NCBI GenBank assembly: GCA_021785435.1
Contig: JAJYFE010000013.1
Span: 1-47,763 of the forward strand
Source of the DNA: Planctomycetota bacterium
GTDB taxonomy: Bacteria; Planctomycetota; Phycisphaerae; WQYP01
DNA: 47,763 bases
Direction of reading: 5' to 3'
Shown: positions 1 through 10,467 of the stretch, one piece after another
Layout of the letters: each line of letters starts with the position of its first letter
Position numbering within the stretch: position 1 is the stretch's first letter
Made by a program: the position numbers and the translations under genes
Notes under the pieces: generated by a model
Database searches by the model: none
What the model saw: the letters and a program-made list of their open reading frames with translations, nothing else
Told to the model about the DNA's origin: nothing

Positions 1-2
1 TG

Positions 3-128
3 GTGGGCCGGTTCAAACAGTTCCGCGCCATCGCGACACGTTACGACAAACTGGCCTGCACTTTCATGGCCTTCGTTCATCTGGTCGCCGCCTTTATTAT
101 GACCCGAAAATTCGTCAACACGACCTAA
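3..128 (+). CDS. IS5-like transposase, C-terminal end (partial)
   Basis: The frame from base 3 to the TAA at 126-128 reads GRFKQFRAIATRYDKLAC followed by a hydrophobic stretch ending FIMTRKFVNTT. The pattern RFKxFRxIATRYDKLA followed by an HLVAA helix is characteristic of the C-terminus of DDE transposases of the IS5 type, which cut and paste their own element. Only 41 codons lie in the window, so intactness, the catalytic residues and the left inverted repeat cannot be judged. A short inverted repeat (AACTCC/GGAGTT, 127-146) overlaps the stop and could belong to the right end of the element, but I cannot define the end. It converges on fumC with a gap of about 65 bp. Confidence 0.7.
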   Translation: MGRFKQFRAIATRYDKLACTFMAFVHLVAAFIMTRKFVNTT

Positions 129-192
129 CTCCTTTGGCCTGGAGTTGGCCGGCCGCACCGCCAACTCGAAACTCCGCGGTGGCGGTTCTTGG

Positions 193-1680
<1,488 letters not shown>

Positions 1681-1878
1681 AACGGATTCTCCTTAAGCTG
1701 CGTGGCTGGACCCCTGGCTATTAAGTTGGAGTTTACGGTCGGTTTGGCTACAATGCCAGTGCCCGGCGCGCTTGGCGTTGGCTGCCGCTTTTACTGCCTG
1801 CCCGCCTAAGATTATCCGGGCGCTGCGGACCGGCGCTGGGCCGCCGGCGAGCGGTATTTACTCACCAGGAGTCCACCC

Positions 1879-3060
1879 ATGCCTTCCAGAAGCAAACCTT
1901 ATTACGGGATTATTTTGGCGGTCGTCACGGCCGCGTGCGTGGGCACGAACCCGGTGGTCGCAGGGACCGGGCGGCTTCCGCCGCCGGGACCGGCGCCCCT
2001 GGCGCGGGCCGCGGCGGGACGGACCCCGGAACAGCAGGCGACCGCGGCTTTGGAAAAGGTCCTGGTCATCGACAGCCGGAAATTGGCTGACTTGGTGCGC
2101 GGAACTCCGCCGGAGGCTTTATTCACGGATGCCGCGCTGCGCGCCAAGATCGCCGTGCAGGCCAAACCGCTGCTATGGGACATCGTCACGCGGACCGATC
2201 GTTTCAGTCGGCAATATCCTACCGCGGCCGCACGCCTGCGCTATTTGAAATTCCACTACCTGGCGCTGTTGGAACTGTTTGGTGACGCCCAGGCGTCGCA
2301 GGCGCTTAACGCGGCGCTGCACAGCGGCTCAAAAACCACGGTCATCGCGGCGCAGCTAAGCCGCCTGGTAGTGCAATGGGCGGCCGATGCCAATAACGTC
2401 GCTGATCAACAGGCGATTCTCGGTCAGGTGGACAAGCTGGTGAAGCTGGATCCCCGCGATGACGATATTACGCTGGTGGTTTATACCATGGCCCGGGGCG
2501 CCGCCAATAAGGCTCTGGCCAGTTCTGCGCGGCACATGTTGTTGCATCAGCTGAAGGGGCCCTTGGCCCAGCATCTCCAGGCGTTTATGTCGCCGCCACC
2601 CGGCCATGGGCGTCTGATGAATAAGCCGCTGGTGCTCCGCGGCACCACGCTGGCCGGCCAGCCGTTCAGCACCGCGGCCTGGAAGGGCAAGGTGGTGTTC
2701 ATAGATTTCTGGGCCACCTGGTGCCCGCCATGCCGTGCCAGCGTGCCCCACGATGAAGCCTTGTACGGGAAATATCACCACGCGGGGTTGGAGATAGTCG
2801 GGGTGTCCAATGATAATAGCGCCACCCCGTTGCGCGCCTTTCTGAAACAACATCCGAAAATGGTCTGGCCGGAACTGTTTGAGCCGGGCCAGCACGGTTG
2901 GAGTCCCATCTCCGCGAAATACAACGTTCAGGCCATTCCCACGCAGTTTATCCTGGATCGGCAGGGTGTGTTGCGCTATGTCGTGGTCGGCTATGACCCG
3001 GGTCAGGTGGAACGCGACGTGGCGAGCCTGATCACCGGCGGCCCGGCCCCACAGCGCTAG
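1879..3060 (+). CDS. Secreted TlpA/ResA-like thioredoxin-fold protein
   Basis: The 393-residue protein begins with a signal-peptide-like stretch (MPSRSKPYYGIILAVVTAAC...PVVA), continues with an about 200-residue alpha-helical region without recognised motif, and ends (from about residue 255) in a thioredoxin fold with FWATWCPPC. The redox cysteines are C282 and C285 and the cis-proline segment AIPTQFILD is present. Members of the family work outside the cytoplasmic membrane as thiol-disulfide reductases, for example in cytochrome c maturation; the partner here is unknown. AGGAG lies nine bases before the ATG. The TAG stop is formed inside a CTAG that also flanks a MITE-like element (3061-3197), so the insertion sits exactly at the end of the gene. 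The long helical N-terminal region followed by a TlpA domain is a common planctomycete arrangement. Confidence 0.85.
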   Translation: MPSRSKPYYGIILAVVTAACVGTNPVVAGTGRLPPPGPAPLARAAAGRTPEQQATAALEKVLVIDSRKLADLVRGTPPEALFTDAALRAKIAVQAKPLLWDIVTRTDRFSRQYPTAAARLRYLKFHYLALLELFGDAQASQALNAALHSGSKTTVIAAQLSRLVVQWAADANNVADQQAILGQVDKLVKLDPRDDDITLVVYTMARGAANKALASSARHMLLHQLKGPLAQHLQAFMSPPPGHGRLMNKPLVLRGTTLAGQPFSTAAWKGKVVFIDFWATWCPPCRASVPHDEALYGKYHHAGLEIVGVSNDNSATPLRAFLKQHPKMVWPELFEPGQHGWSPISAKYNVQAIPTQFILDRQGVLRYVVVGYDPGQVERDVASLITGGPAPQR

Positions 3061-3197
3061 TGTGGTGTCCCTAACGGACCTTTACAATCGGCGCCCGCTC
3101 GTGACCCGGTGGTGCGGCGGGTAAATTGCTCGTTTGGGCCAGAATGTTCGAGAAGCGCAGGAAGCTCGTAACGTCAAGTTTTTTCTGGGACACTACA
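3061..3197. mobile_element. MITE-like element with CTAG target repeats
   Basis: TGTGGTGTCCC at 3061-3071 is matched in inverted orientation by GGGACACTACA at 3187-3197 (one mismatch). Both ends are flanked by CTAG (3057-3060 and 3198-3201). The 137-bp interior has no coding frame. CTAG fits the YTAR four-base target duplication known for IS5-type elements, and an IS5-like transposase tail lies at the window start, but the palindromic CTAG could equally be part of the inverted repeats, and the mobilising transposase is unknown. Confidence 0.55.
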
Positions 3198-3328
3198 CTA
3201 GCGCCGATCTTCGCGCCCTTTCCCCCAAGCCGCGGCGCTAAGCCGCTTGACAGCCAAACTGGTCAGCGGTAGCTTCGCGCCGGTCGTCAATTACCTTAGG
3301 GAGAGGATCGGTCGGGGGGGGGCACAGG

Positions 3329-6300
3329 ATGATTACGATTGGCCGCGCCTTCACATGGACAGGGATCGCATTTTTACTGGCAACCGTCCGCGCCACCGCA
3401 GCGGTCAACCCGGCCGCGGCGCCCACTGCGCCGATGGTCATGCTTAGCGACCAGGCGGCGCCGGCCTGCGGCGGCAACGCCTACGGAACGCAGCTGTTCC
3501 GCGAGGCGGTGCTGATCGCGGCCCACAGTGAGCTTGGGCTGGGGATACGCGATGCCGGTCTGGGGGAATCCGTCGATTCGGGCGGTGCTTCCGGGGTCTG
3601 TTTACTGCGTCTGGTGGAAGCGGATGTACCAGCACAGCGCTCCCTGTCGCTGCGCCTCCAATGGCTTGGCCACCGTCAGGTGAAAACCATCTGGCGGGCG
3701 CAGGCGCCCTACGGCGTGGTGCCCTGGTGGCGCTGGGAGCCGGTGTTGACAGCGTTGGCGGCGGCGCGGATTTCCGCCGTGCGCCAGGCGCTGCTTCGCG
3801 CCGGCTTGCCCAACCGGCTTGCGGCAGGTCCCGGCGCCGCCATCCCGCCGGCCGTTGCCGGGCGGCTCGGGAAGATGAACTTCGTGGCCCAGTGGGAGGC
3901 GTTGCGGCAGATCGACCAGGCGATTCAGCGGCAGGGCCTTTCCGCCTCAGCCCTTTCCCTGCTGGCCCGTGGTTACGCCAACCTTGGGCTTCTGACCGAT
4001 CAGTTATTTACCAGCTACCGCGACACCTACAAAGCACGGGCGATGCTGTATGCGGCTTTGCTGGCACAAAAGTACCCGCGCGATCCCGCGGTTCCATGGA
4101 CGCGGGCCTATGTTGACGCCCTGGTCGGCCTGCCGCGCTCGGCCCAAAGACAGATTCGCCTGGCCCGGGCTGGCGCCAGATCCGCCGGGATGAAGCCGGC
4201 GTGGGCGGACACCATCGCGGCGTATACCAGCCTGGACACGATGGCGCTGGCGAAAACCGCCGGACGCGGCGGGCCGGAGGCCGGCTTGGCGGCGGTGCTG
4301 GCGGCGATGAGCCTGGAAGGCGCGGACTCTTTTGGAGGAATCTCGCGCTACCAGGAAAAAATCGCCTTCCGGGCGTTGCGGGCCACCCATTCGCTATGCC
4401 TGCTGGAGATACTGGAAAACCACATGGGGGTTGTGCTGGGACATCAGCTTGCCGCGCTGGCGAACCGCATGCTTGCGTATTCCCTCGGCACCCGCTTGCA
4501 CCATATGCAAAACTTGCCGCAGGGAGTTCGGAAATTGCTGGCCCAGTCCCGATTAGCGCAGGGTTATTATTCCCCCCGCGCTCTGCACCGCCTGGTTCAA
4601 ACCCTGGCCGCGGCGGGACGGGCGGGAAAGGACCGCGGTTGCCCCTCCTGGCAGGCCTTGGCGGCGCTGGCGCAATCCAGCGCCGTGTTCAATTGCGAGC
4701 GAAAACTGGAGTTTCTGCGGTTCAGTTTGTGCGCTGGCTACGCCCCCATCCGCGCCGATCTGCAACACATTCGGCCTCTGGTGGGGCAGGATCCCTGGTG
4801 GCCGTTATTGCAATGTTTTGGCGTGCCGAAGGACACGCCGACGGGGCGAGCCAGATTGGCCGCGCTGTTGTCGTCGCTTAAGGTTTACGCCCCCACCGAC
4901 ACCGTGCTGCCCGCCCTGCGCGTGGCTTGGGGTGTCCAGGCGCCCCACGCCGCCGCCGCGGGGATAAAGAGCGAAATCGCCTTTCCCTTGTTCCACCAGG
5001 CGTCGGGCGACGAGAGCACGCTAAGCGACGAAGTGGAACAGGATTTCATGTACATGCCTGCCGATATGGAGCCGGTGGCGGCGGATGTTTTGCACCTGAA
5101 TCCACTCGACCCGAACGCCATAGCCAACGCGATCTGGTACAGCGGCCAGGACCCGGCCTTATACCAGCAATACCTTAAAGTATGGACCAAGGCCGCTCCG
5201 GACAGCCTGCCCGTAACGATGGCTCTGGCGTGGGGATATAGCCAAAGCTCCAATCCCCAGTTTCAAAAACGCGCGGAGCCTTTCCTGAAACGGCTCGGCG
5301 CGATCCATGCCGGTTCGTGGGTTCTAACCACTCTGGCCGGCCTTTATTTGCGTCAGGGCCGGGGCCAAGCGTACGTGGCCACGATGCTCCGCGCCATCCA
5401 CACGGCCTCCGACGCCGTGGCCGCTGCAAATTATTCCGCCACCCTGGCCAATTACCTGATGGACCGCGGACATTATCGCCGGGCCGAAAGCATCACCGCC
5501 CCCGCGGCGAAAACCTGGGCTTGCGCCCCGATGTTCTCCCTGGCCCGTTGCGATTCTGCGCTGGGCCGGTTCGCCACTGCGGAGCAGTGGATTCGGCGGG
5601 CCAGCCAGCGCTATCCCTGGCAACAGGCGTGCGAATGGTATTTCTGGTGCGTGATGGAGCACCGCGGAAACACTGCCGCCGCTGCGGCCTTTGCATCCCA
5701 AAATGTGGTCAAACTCGATAACGCCAGCCGCTATACGGCCGGCGCGTTTGCGTACCTGACCGGCCACCCGCGTAGCGCCATCCGGGCCTACCGCGCCGCT
5801 GCGCAGGTCGAGCCGAGCGCGCGCGCGTGGAACCTGGTGGAGGCGGCCCTGATCGCCGACGGGATCCGGCAAGAAGCGCTGCGCGATCGGCTGCTCGCCC
5901 AAGCCCACCAATCGCCTGGTCCCAGCAATGAACCATGCGCTCAACTGGCCGGCCTCTTCCAGCAGGCGCTGCTCGCAGGCCGGTCCCTTGACTTGGGACA
6001 GGCGGCCCAGTTACAAACGCGGGCTTCACTACGTTGGCGCATCAATCTGGGCTACCTGATCGGGCGGTTTTTGCAGCTGCGCGGCGAACGTGGGCGCGCG
6101 ATCCCGTACCTGCGACAGGGGGCCGAATTTTCCGCTTTCCTCGCCTCCGATCGCGTGGCGGCCATCGTCGCGCTCCGCCAGATGGGTATCTTCTTCGATC
6201 CGAACCGACCGGAGTATCTCACCACCACGGTGGAGCGCTGGATAGACCAGGGGCGCTATGACCGGGCCAGGCGCATGATCGACCCGGCACTGGGTGCCGC

Positions 6301-7015
6301 ATCCAGCGCCCCGCTGCTGGCGGCGGCCCGTTGCGCGGCCGCCGTCGGCCAGTGGGCCGCCGCGGAAGCATTGGTGCGCCAAGCCAGCGAACGCTTCCCG
6401 GAGAAATGGGCCTGTGCCTGGTATTTCTGGTGCGCCGTGGAGCGACACGGCGATCTTGCCGCGGCTCGGACTTTTGCGCTTCGTAACCTGGGCGGATTAA
6501 AAAAGGGCTGGCAGTTCATGGCCGGTGCTTTTGACGCGCTGATCGGTCGCCCGCGGCGGGCGATTGAAGCCTACCGTTCCGCCGCTCGGGTCGGGGCGGC
6601 AATGCGCGGCTTGGATCTTCTTGCGGCGGCGCTGGTGGCGGACTCCTTGCACAATTCGGCCCTGCGCGACGACCTCCTCTCCCGGGCCAGCGCTTGCCGC
6701 GGCCCTGCCAATGCGGCCGCAGTCCAGTTGGCGCGCCTGTTGCAGCAGGCCCTGCGGACCAAGGGAAAACTCAATCTGGCAGCGGTCGATAAACTCGAAA
6801 ATCGCTCCCGTCGGCTCTGGGCCCCAAACCTTTACTATCTGGTAGGACAGTTCTTGGAACGGCGCGGCGATCGAGTAGACGCCATCCGCTACTACCGGTA
6901 TGCGGCCGAGCATTATTGGTTCTACAGCGTCAGCCGCATACAGGCCATCATGGCCCTCCGCCGGTTGGGTGTGGCCTTCAATCCGAATCAGCCGATTCCA
7001 GCCAGCGGATCCTAG
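3329..7015 (+). CDS. Large secreted TPR-like repeat protein with a 261-residue tandem duplication
   Basis: A 1228-residue protein of unknown function. It opens with a hydrophobic signal-like segment (TWTGIAFLLATVRATAA) and is otherwise almost entirely alpha-helical, with TPR-like helical pairs such as ALSLLARGYANLGLL and GAFAYLTGHPRSAIRAYRAAA. The C-terminal part is a direct duplication: residues about 713-973 and 974-1228 align at a constant offset of 261 residues, anchored by ACEWYFWCVMEHRGN (W770) and ACAWYFWCAVERHGD (W1031) and ending in FFDPNRPEY versus AFNPNQPIP. The start is chosen for the signal sequence; the upstream cacagg is a weak ribosome site. A role as a periplasmic protein scaffold is an inference from the fold only. 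The neighbouring TlpA-like gene on the same strand is 268 bp upstream, separated by the MITE, so co-transcription is uncertain. Confidence 0.8.
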   Translation: MITIGRAFTWTGIAFLLATVRATAAVNPAAAPTAPMVMLSDQAAPACGGNAYGTQLFREAVLIAAHSELGLGIRDAGLGESVDSGGASGVCLLRLVEADVPAQRSLSLRLQWLGHRQVKTIWRAQAPYGVVPWWRWEPVLTALAAARISAVRQALLRAGLPNRLAAGPGAAIPPAVAGRLGKMNFVAQWEALRQIDQAIQRQGLSASALSLLARGYANLGLLTDQLFTSYRDTYKARAMLYAALLAQKYPRDPAVPWTRAYVDALVGLPRSAQRQIRLARAGARSAGMKPAWADTIAAYTSLDTMALAKTAGRGGPEAGLAAVLAAMSLEGADSFGGISRYQEKIAFRALRATHSLCLLEILENHMGVVLGHQLAALANRMLAYSLGTRLHHMQNLPQGVRKLLAQSRLAQGYYSPRALHRLVQTLAAAGRAGKDRGCPSWQALAALAQSSAVFNCERKLEFLRFSLCAGYAPIRADLQHIRPLVGQDPWWPLLQCFGVPKDTPTGRARLAALLSSLKVYAPTDTVLPALRVAWGVQAPHAAAAGIKSEIAFPLFHQASGDESTLSDEVEQDFMYMPADMEPVAADVLHLNPLDPNAIANAIWYSGQDPALYQQYLKVWTKAAPDSLPVTMALAWGYSQSSNPQFQKRAEPFLKRLGAIHAGSWVLTTLAGLYLRQGRGQAYVATMLRAIHTASDAVAAANYSATLANYLMDRGHYRRAESITAPAAKTWACAPMFSLARCDSALGRFATAEQWIRRASQRYPWQQACEWYFWCVMEHRGNTAAAAAFASQNVVKLDNASRYTAGAFAYLTGHPRSAIRAYRAAAQVEPSARAWNLVEAALIADGIRQEALRDRLLAQAHQSPGPSNEPCAQLAGLFQQALLAGRSLDLGQAAQLQTRASLRWRINLGYLIGRFLQLRGERGRAIPYLRQGAEFSAFLASDRVAAIVALRQMGIFFDPNRPEYLTTTVERWIDQGRYDRARRMIDPALGAASSAPLLAAARCAAAVGQWAAAEALVRQASERFPEKWACAWYFWCAVERHGDLAAARTFALRNLGGLKKGWQFMAGAFDALIGRPRRAIEAYRSAARVGAAMRGLDLLAAALVADSLHNSALRDDLLSRASACRGPANAAAVQLARLLQQALRTKGKLNLAAVDKLENRSRRLWAPNLYYLVGQFLERRGDRVDAIRYYRYAAEHYWFYSVSRIQAIMALRRLGVAFNPNQPIPASGS

Positions 7016-7167
7016 CCCAACCTTCGCACTTCGGGTCAATTTTCCGGGATGTTTGCGGTTCGGCCAGCGCAAAAGTCCCGCCAATCGAGAGTTGGCGGCG
7101 CGAAAACGGTTGTAGTGCAGACCTACCCCCTTGTGTTCTTTCTCGGGACTCTGCCATACTGGTACGC

Positions 7168-7393
7168 ATGTACCTGCGACCCCATCGGCGTTTCAAGAAC
7201 GGCAAATGGCACACCTACTACAGCGTGGTGGAGAGCCGCCGCACTGTATCGGGCCAGCCGGTGCAGTCCCGATAGCCATCGGGATGCTGTACCCGGGGGA
7301 AATCAACGCGCCGCCAGAGACCAGTTGGCGCCGGGCGCTGGCGGCGTTCGCCCCGGAGGCCCCCCACGCCAAACCAAAGGGAGACAGCCTTTC
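7168..7393 (+). pseudogene. IS1634-type transposase, N-terminal remnant
   Basis: From the ATG at 7168 the sequence reads MYLRPHRRFKNGKWHTYYSV then VESRRTVSGQPVQSR and stops at 7273-7275. In another frame it resumes as MLYPGEINAPPETSWRRALAAF. IS1634/IS4-type transposases begin with the same RRFKDGKxHxYWSVVExRR...LGEIN sequence, so this is a broken start of such a transposase. Removing about 11 bases that form part of a perfect palindrome (7267-7284) restores one frame through QSR-MLYPGEIN. Everything after about residue 80 is missing; the sulfatase gene follows on the other strand. Confidence 0.75.
7267..7284. repeat. 18-bp palindrome inside the transposase remnant
   Basis: TCCCGAT-AGCC-ATCGGGA is a perfect seven-base-pair stem with a four-base loop. 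It sits exactly where the IS1634-type reading frame breaks. Palindromes of this type are frequent as small scattered elements in several bacterial phyla; here it appears to have been inserted into, and thereby frameshifted, the transposase gene. Confidence 0.6.
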
Positions 7394-7407
7394 ATGGAAT
7401 CACGGAT

Positions 7408-8769
7408 TCATTCCCGGTTCCCACTCAGCCGGATAGGCCGGTTGCCACTGCTTGACAGGCTAGGGGGGATATGCCCGGTGGACAAGGGCGATTCCGTTGT
7501 GCGCATCATTTCCCGCAGACGGCCCCTCATTTCCACCAGCACGGCCTCATAATTCGACATCCCCACGAGGTTGCGTTGTTCCTGGGGATCCTGCTCCAGA
7601 TCGTATAGCTCTTCCGGCGGAACGTAGCCATCGACGCCGTGCATAGCTTCCCAGGCGGCACTGCGCTGTACATCCGTGTCGCCCCCGCGGATCCAGCGGC
7701 CAGTGTGCCGTGGCGCCGCCATCTGCGGCGGAAGGTTGGGAACTTGGGCGAAAGTGGGGGCGAACGAGCGGATGTACTTGAAGCGTTCGGTGCGCACGCA
7801 GTACATTGGATCATACGCTGCGTCATAATAAAATGTCCCGAACACACAGTCGCGCTGGGCGTAGGGGCGACCACACAACAGAGGCAGAAAGCTGCGCCCC
7901 GCGATATTGGGGGGGATCGGGGCGTCACAGGCTTCGAGTATCGTCGGATACAGGTCAATATTACTCAGCAAGTTCGCGGGGGCCTGCCTGGGCGCGATGT
8001 GACCCGGCCAGCGCACGGCGCATGCGACGCGCAGTCCGGCGTCATACAAGGTCGATTTCGCACCGGGAAATGGGCTGCCGTGATCGCTGACGAATACGAC
8101 CAGGGTGTTTTCCGCCTGGCCGGCGGTGTCCAGCTGGTCCACCATGCGCCCCACCGCCGCATCCATGTTCTTAATGGCCTGGTAGTAGCGGCAGAATTCG
8201 GCGCGGACCTCCTTCGTATCCGGCAAGTAGCCCGGCAGGACAATGGCGGCTGGATCAAAATCGGATCCGGGGGGCCAGCCCATGCTCCGATGCACGTCAA
8301 TAAAACCGGCATGGACAAGCCAGGGCTGGCCGAGGTTAGGCTGCTGTAAAAATCGGCAGACGCGTTCACTGACCGGGCCACTGAGCTGGCAAGGATCGCG
8401 ATCGATGTGTTGATAGCCCAGCCAAGTCGGATCGTCCTGGGTTTCATGCTGCATGCCGAACAGATACGTGCCATAACCGCGGTCCTGGAGGGCCTGGGCC
8501 AAGTGTCGCACGTTACGCTTGAAGCTCCAGCCGCGATGACACAGCCCCATCAGTCCGTTCTGATGGGTATATTGACCGGTAAACAGGCCGGCGCGGCTGG
8601 GCGTACACTCGGGCGCTGTGGCAAAGAAATTGACTAGCCTGGCCCCCTGTCCCGCCAACCGATCCAGATTTGGGCTGGTGACGACCTCCTGCCCATAGCA
8701 GTTCAGGCAGGTGCCTAGATCGTGCGGAAGGATCACGAGAACATTGGGAGGGCGAATATCAGCAGGCAT
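7408..8769 (-). CDS. Cysteine-type sulfatase
   Basis: Hydrolyses sulfate esters (or sulfamates) of an unidentified substrate. The 453-residue protein has the alkaline-phosphatase-like sulfatase fold: metal-binding D17 in ILPHDLG, the maturation motif C55-T-P-S-R-A whose cysteine is converted to formylglycine, and the second metal site D229-H230-G in VFVSDHG. It ends with the usual C-terminal domain (PPEELYDLEQDPQEQRNL). In the first metal motif a histidine replaces one of the usual paired aspartates, which occurs in part of the heparan-sulfamidase-like group. GGGAG six bases before the ATG decides the start. No signal peptide is visible, so it would act in the cytoplasm unless exported otherwise. 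It lies 141 bp downstream of the ceramidase-like gene and is probably co-transcribed with it. Confidence 0.93.
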   Translation of the reverse strand: MPADIRPPNVLVILPHDLGTCLNCYGQEVVTSPNLDRLAGQGARLVNFFATAPECTPSRAGLFTGQYTHQNGLMGLCHRGWSFKRNVRHLAQALQDRGYGTYLFGMQHETQDDPTWLGYQHIDRDPCQLSGPVSERVCRFLQQPNLGQPWLVHAGFIDVHRSMGWPPGSDFDPAAIVLPGYLPDTKEVRAEFCRYYQAIKNMDAAVGRMVDQLDTAGQAENTLVVFVSDHGSPFPGAKSTLYDAGLRVACAVRWPGHIAPRQAPANLLSNIDLYPTILEACDAPIPPNIAGRSFLPLLCGRPYAQRDCVFGTFYYDAAYDPMYCVRTERFKYIRSFAPTFAQVPNLPPQMAAPRHTGRWIRGGDTDVQRSAAWEAMHGVDGYVPPEELYDLEQDPQEQRNLVGMSNYEAVLVEMRGRLREMMRTTESPLSTGHIPPSLSSSGNRPIRLSGNRE

Positions 8770-8872
8770 GACTTACTCCCGGCAGCCGTGGACGTGGTCC
8801 ACGGCTGCGTCGCGATCATCAATAGAAGTTCTTACTTACCACTATTTACCACCCCAGGCATCGCCAAAGTCT

Positions 8873-8894
8873 CTCGCGCGGGGCGCCGCGCGAG
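8873..8894. other. Perfect GC-rich hairpin between sulfatase and ceramidase-like genes
   Basis: CTCGCGCGG (8873-8881) and CCGCGCGAG (8886-8894) form a nine-base-pair stem with a four-base loop. There is no T-run on either side, so it is not a convincing intrinsic terminator; an mRNA processing or stability element between the two co-oriented genes is possible. Confidence 0.45.
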
Positions 8895-8910
8895 CCTCGC
8901 TCCCGGGATT

Positions 8911-10206
8911 TCATCGTTCGCCCTGGTCCAGGGCGGCGTTGGCTCGAACCGCCGCTTCGACGAGGCGCTGCTGTTCGTGTTGGAACGGCGCCGGCCTACC
9001 GTAAGTGAAATAGGCGTTCTGCTCATATCCACATCCACCTTCCCGCTTCTGAGCCTCGGTAACCAGGTACCCGAGCATGTCGTTGCAATAACCACAGGCC
9101 CAGACCTCCCGTGCGCCGCCGCTTTCCCAGAGTCGCTTTTCGATCTCCAAGCCAATTTCCTGGACGGCCTCGCCCGGCAACCCCACGAGAATCATCGGAC
9201 CGACGCGCAACGCCTGGACCTGGGAATCCACGCCGGTCGGCAAATCGCCGCGCTCCTGGCACTGGCGCGCATTTTCCCAAGCCCGGCGGATGGGGGAGTA
9301 GGAATTCCCATAGTGATGGTACCGTTCGATCAAAGAGGCCTCGTCAATCAGCGGCGCATACTCCAGTCGCACCGGTACCGTGGCCGCCGCCAGTTCGTCA
9401 TAGCCGCGGGTGCGCAACGCTTCCGCCGCGCCACAGACGGCCCGGGCTAATTGGCCGGCGCTATGGCGCAAATCCGCTTCGCTGGCCGATTTGAATCGAC
9501 CTTCATCGTCAACGATGGCGGGACGAACATTTCCAAAGCAGCCGGGGATGAACAACGCCCGGCAGCACATTTCGTGTTCAATTTGGGCGCGCGCCAGGCC
9601 GGGATAATCTGGTGAAACCACATTGGCTCCACAACCCGTCGTCGGATGGCAGGAAAAGTGAAACAGCACCGCCAGAAGCGTTCCGTCCGGACGGTCTACC
9701 CGCAGCAGGCGAACGCGCCGATCCGCGATTTGGCTCGGATTCGGCTCCATATTTCGGTGGCCGGGCAAAGGACGGCGGTTGATAGGAAAACAGGCGCTGG
9801 CCGCCCCCAGCGCCAGACGGACCGATTCGGTCCGTTGGGCGGCCTCGACGACCGCCGCGACGGCCGCCCGCTCCGCCGCCGCGAGGCACGGCTGATCCGC
9901 CGGAGTGCCCAGAAAATTCAGCAGTGCGGGTCCCCAATGCGTGTGGCTCGCCGCAATGAGGACCCGATCTGGTTCAATGCCGCACCGTGCGAATATCGCG
10001 GTGCGAATACGTCGGACACTTGCCGCATCCAGGCCGATCGCGTCCAATGTGACGATGGCCAGCCGCATGCGACCATGGGTAAATACGATGGCTCTTGATT
10101 CCAGCGGCGCCAGCACGCCGACAGCGCGTACGCCGTCGCCGTGGCCTTGCAGCAGCGTCCCCACTCCGGGCGTGAAATCAGCCGAACCAACACCAGCTTC
10201 CATCAT
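8911..10206 (-). CDS. Neutral/alkaline ceramidase-like hydrolase
   Basis: The 431-residue protein matches the N-terminal catalytic domain of neutral/alkaline non-lysosomal ceramidases. Visible zinc-site features are the H88-T-H90-W-G-P segment and FHFSCHPTTG...VSPDYPG. True ceramidases carry a catalytic serine in a GDVSPN segment; here the equivalent region reads GCFGNVRPAI, with arginine in place of serine, and the C-terminal immunoglobulin-like domain is absent. It is therefore better described as a ceramidase-like amidohydrolase of unknown substrate. No signal peptide is seen. The first of two consecutive ATGs is five bases after AGGA; either could be used. Being upstream of a sulfatase in the same direction, it may act in breakdown of a sulfated, N-acylated compound (inference). 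Confidence 0.82.
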   Translation of the reverse strand: MMEAGVGSADFTPGVGTLLQGHGDGVRAVGVLAPLESRAIVFTHGRMRLAIVTLDAIGLDAASVRRIRTAIFARCGIEPDRVLIAASHTHWGPALLNFLGTPADQPCLAAAERAAVAAVVEAAQRTESVRLALGAASACFPINRRPLPGHRNMEPNPSQIADRRVRLLRVDRPDGTLLAVLFHFSCHPTTGCGANVVSPDYPGLARAQIEHEMCCRALFIPGCFGNVRPAIVDDEGRFKSASEADLRHSAGQLARAVCGAAEALRTRGYDELAAATVPVRLEYAPLIDEASLIERYHHYGNSYSPIRRAWENARQCQERGDLPTGVDSQVQALRVGPMILVGLPGEAVQEIGLEIEKRLWESGGAREVWACGYCNDMLGYLVTEAQKREGGCGYEQNAYFTYGRPAPFQHEQQRLVEAAVRANAALDQGER

Positions 10207-10467
10207 TTATTCCTGTGTAATGAACAAGTATAGACCATACACCCGATAATTGATGAAAACCCGATAATCAGCAGGCACTTCGTGCCATAGTATGAACGCC
10301 GTATGGTCCAGGGCTGTCGCCAGGCTCCGGCTCCCGAGGCACGGCCATGGCGCCGTCCCCCGCCGGCATGGGGGGGCGTGGCTTTGCGGCCTGCCCCGCG
10401 CCGCTTCTCTGGTAAAAAACTAATTAATGCGATCCCTTGGGTTCCAAACCGCGTGCGGCATTATCAT
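10207..10467. other. Upstream region of the ceramidase-like/sulfatase pair
   Basis: This non-coding stretch of 261 bp carries nested symmetry: GACCATAC (10233-10240) pairs with GTATGGTC (10301-10308), and between them lie a small hairpin GGCAC-TTC-GTGCC (10274-10286) and a direct repeat ACCCGATAAT (10241-10250 and 10259-10268). It could be an operator or leader for the minus-strand genes. No clear promoter hexamers were identified. Confidence 0.3.

Noticed and set aside
155-186. Inverted repeat ACCGCCA/TGGCGGT after fumC as terminator
   Set aside because: Long loop and no T-run; not a convincing intrinsic terminator.
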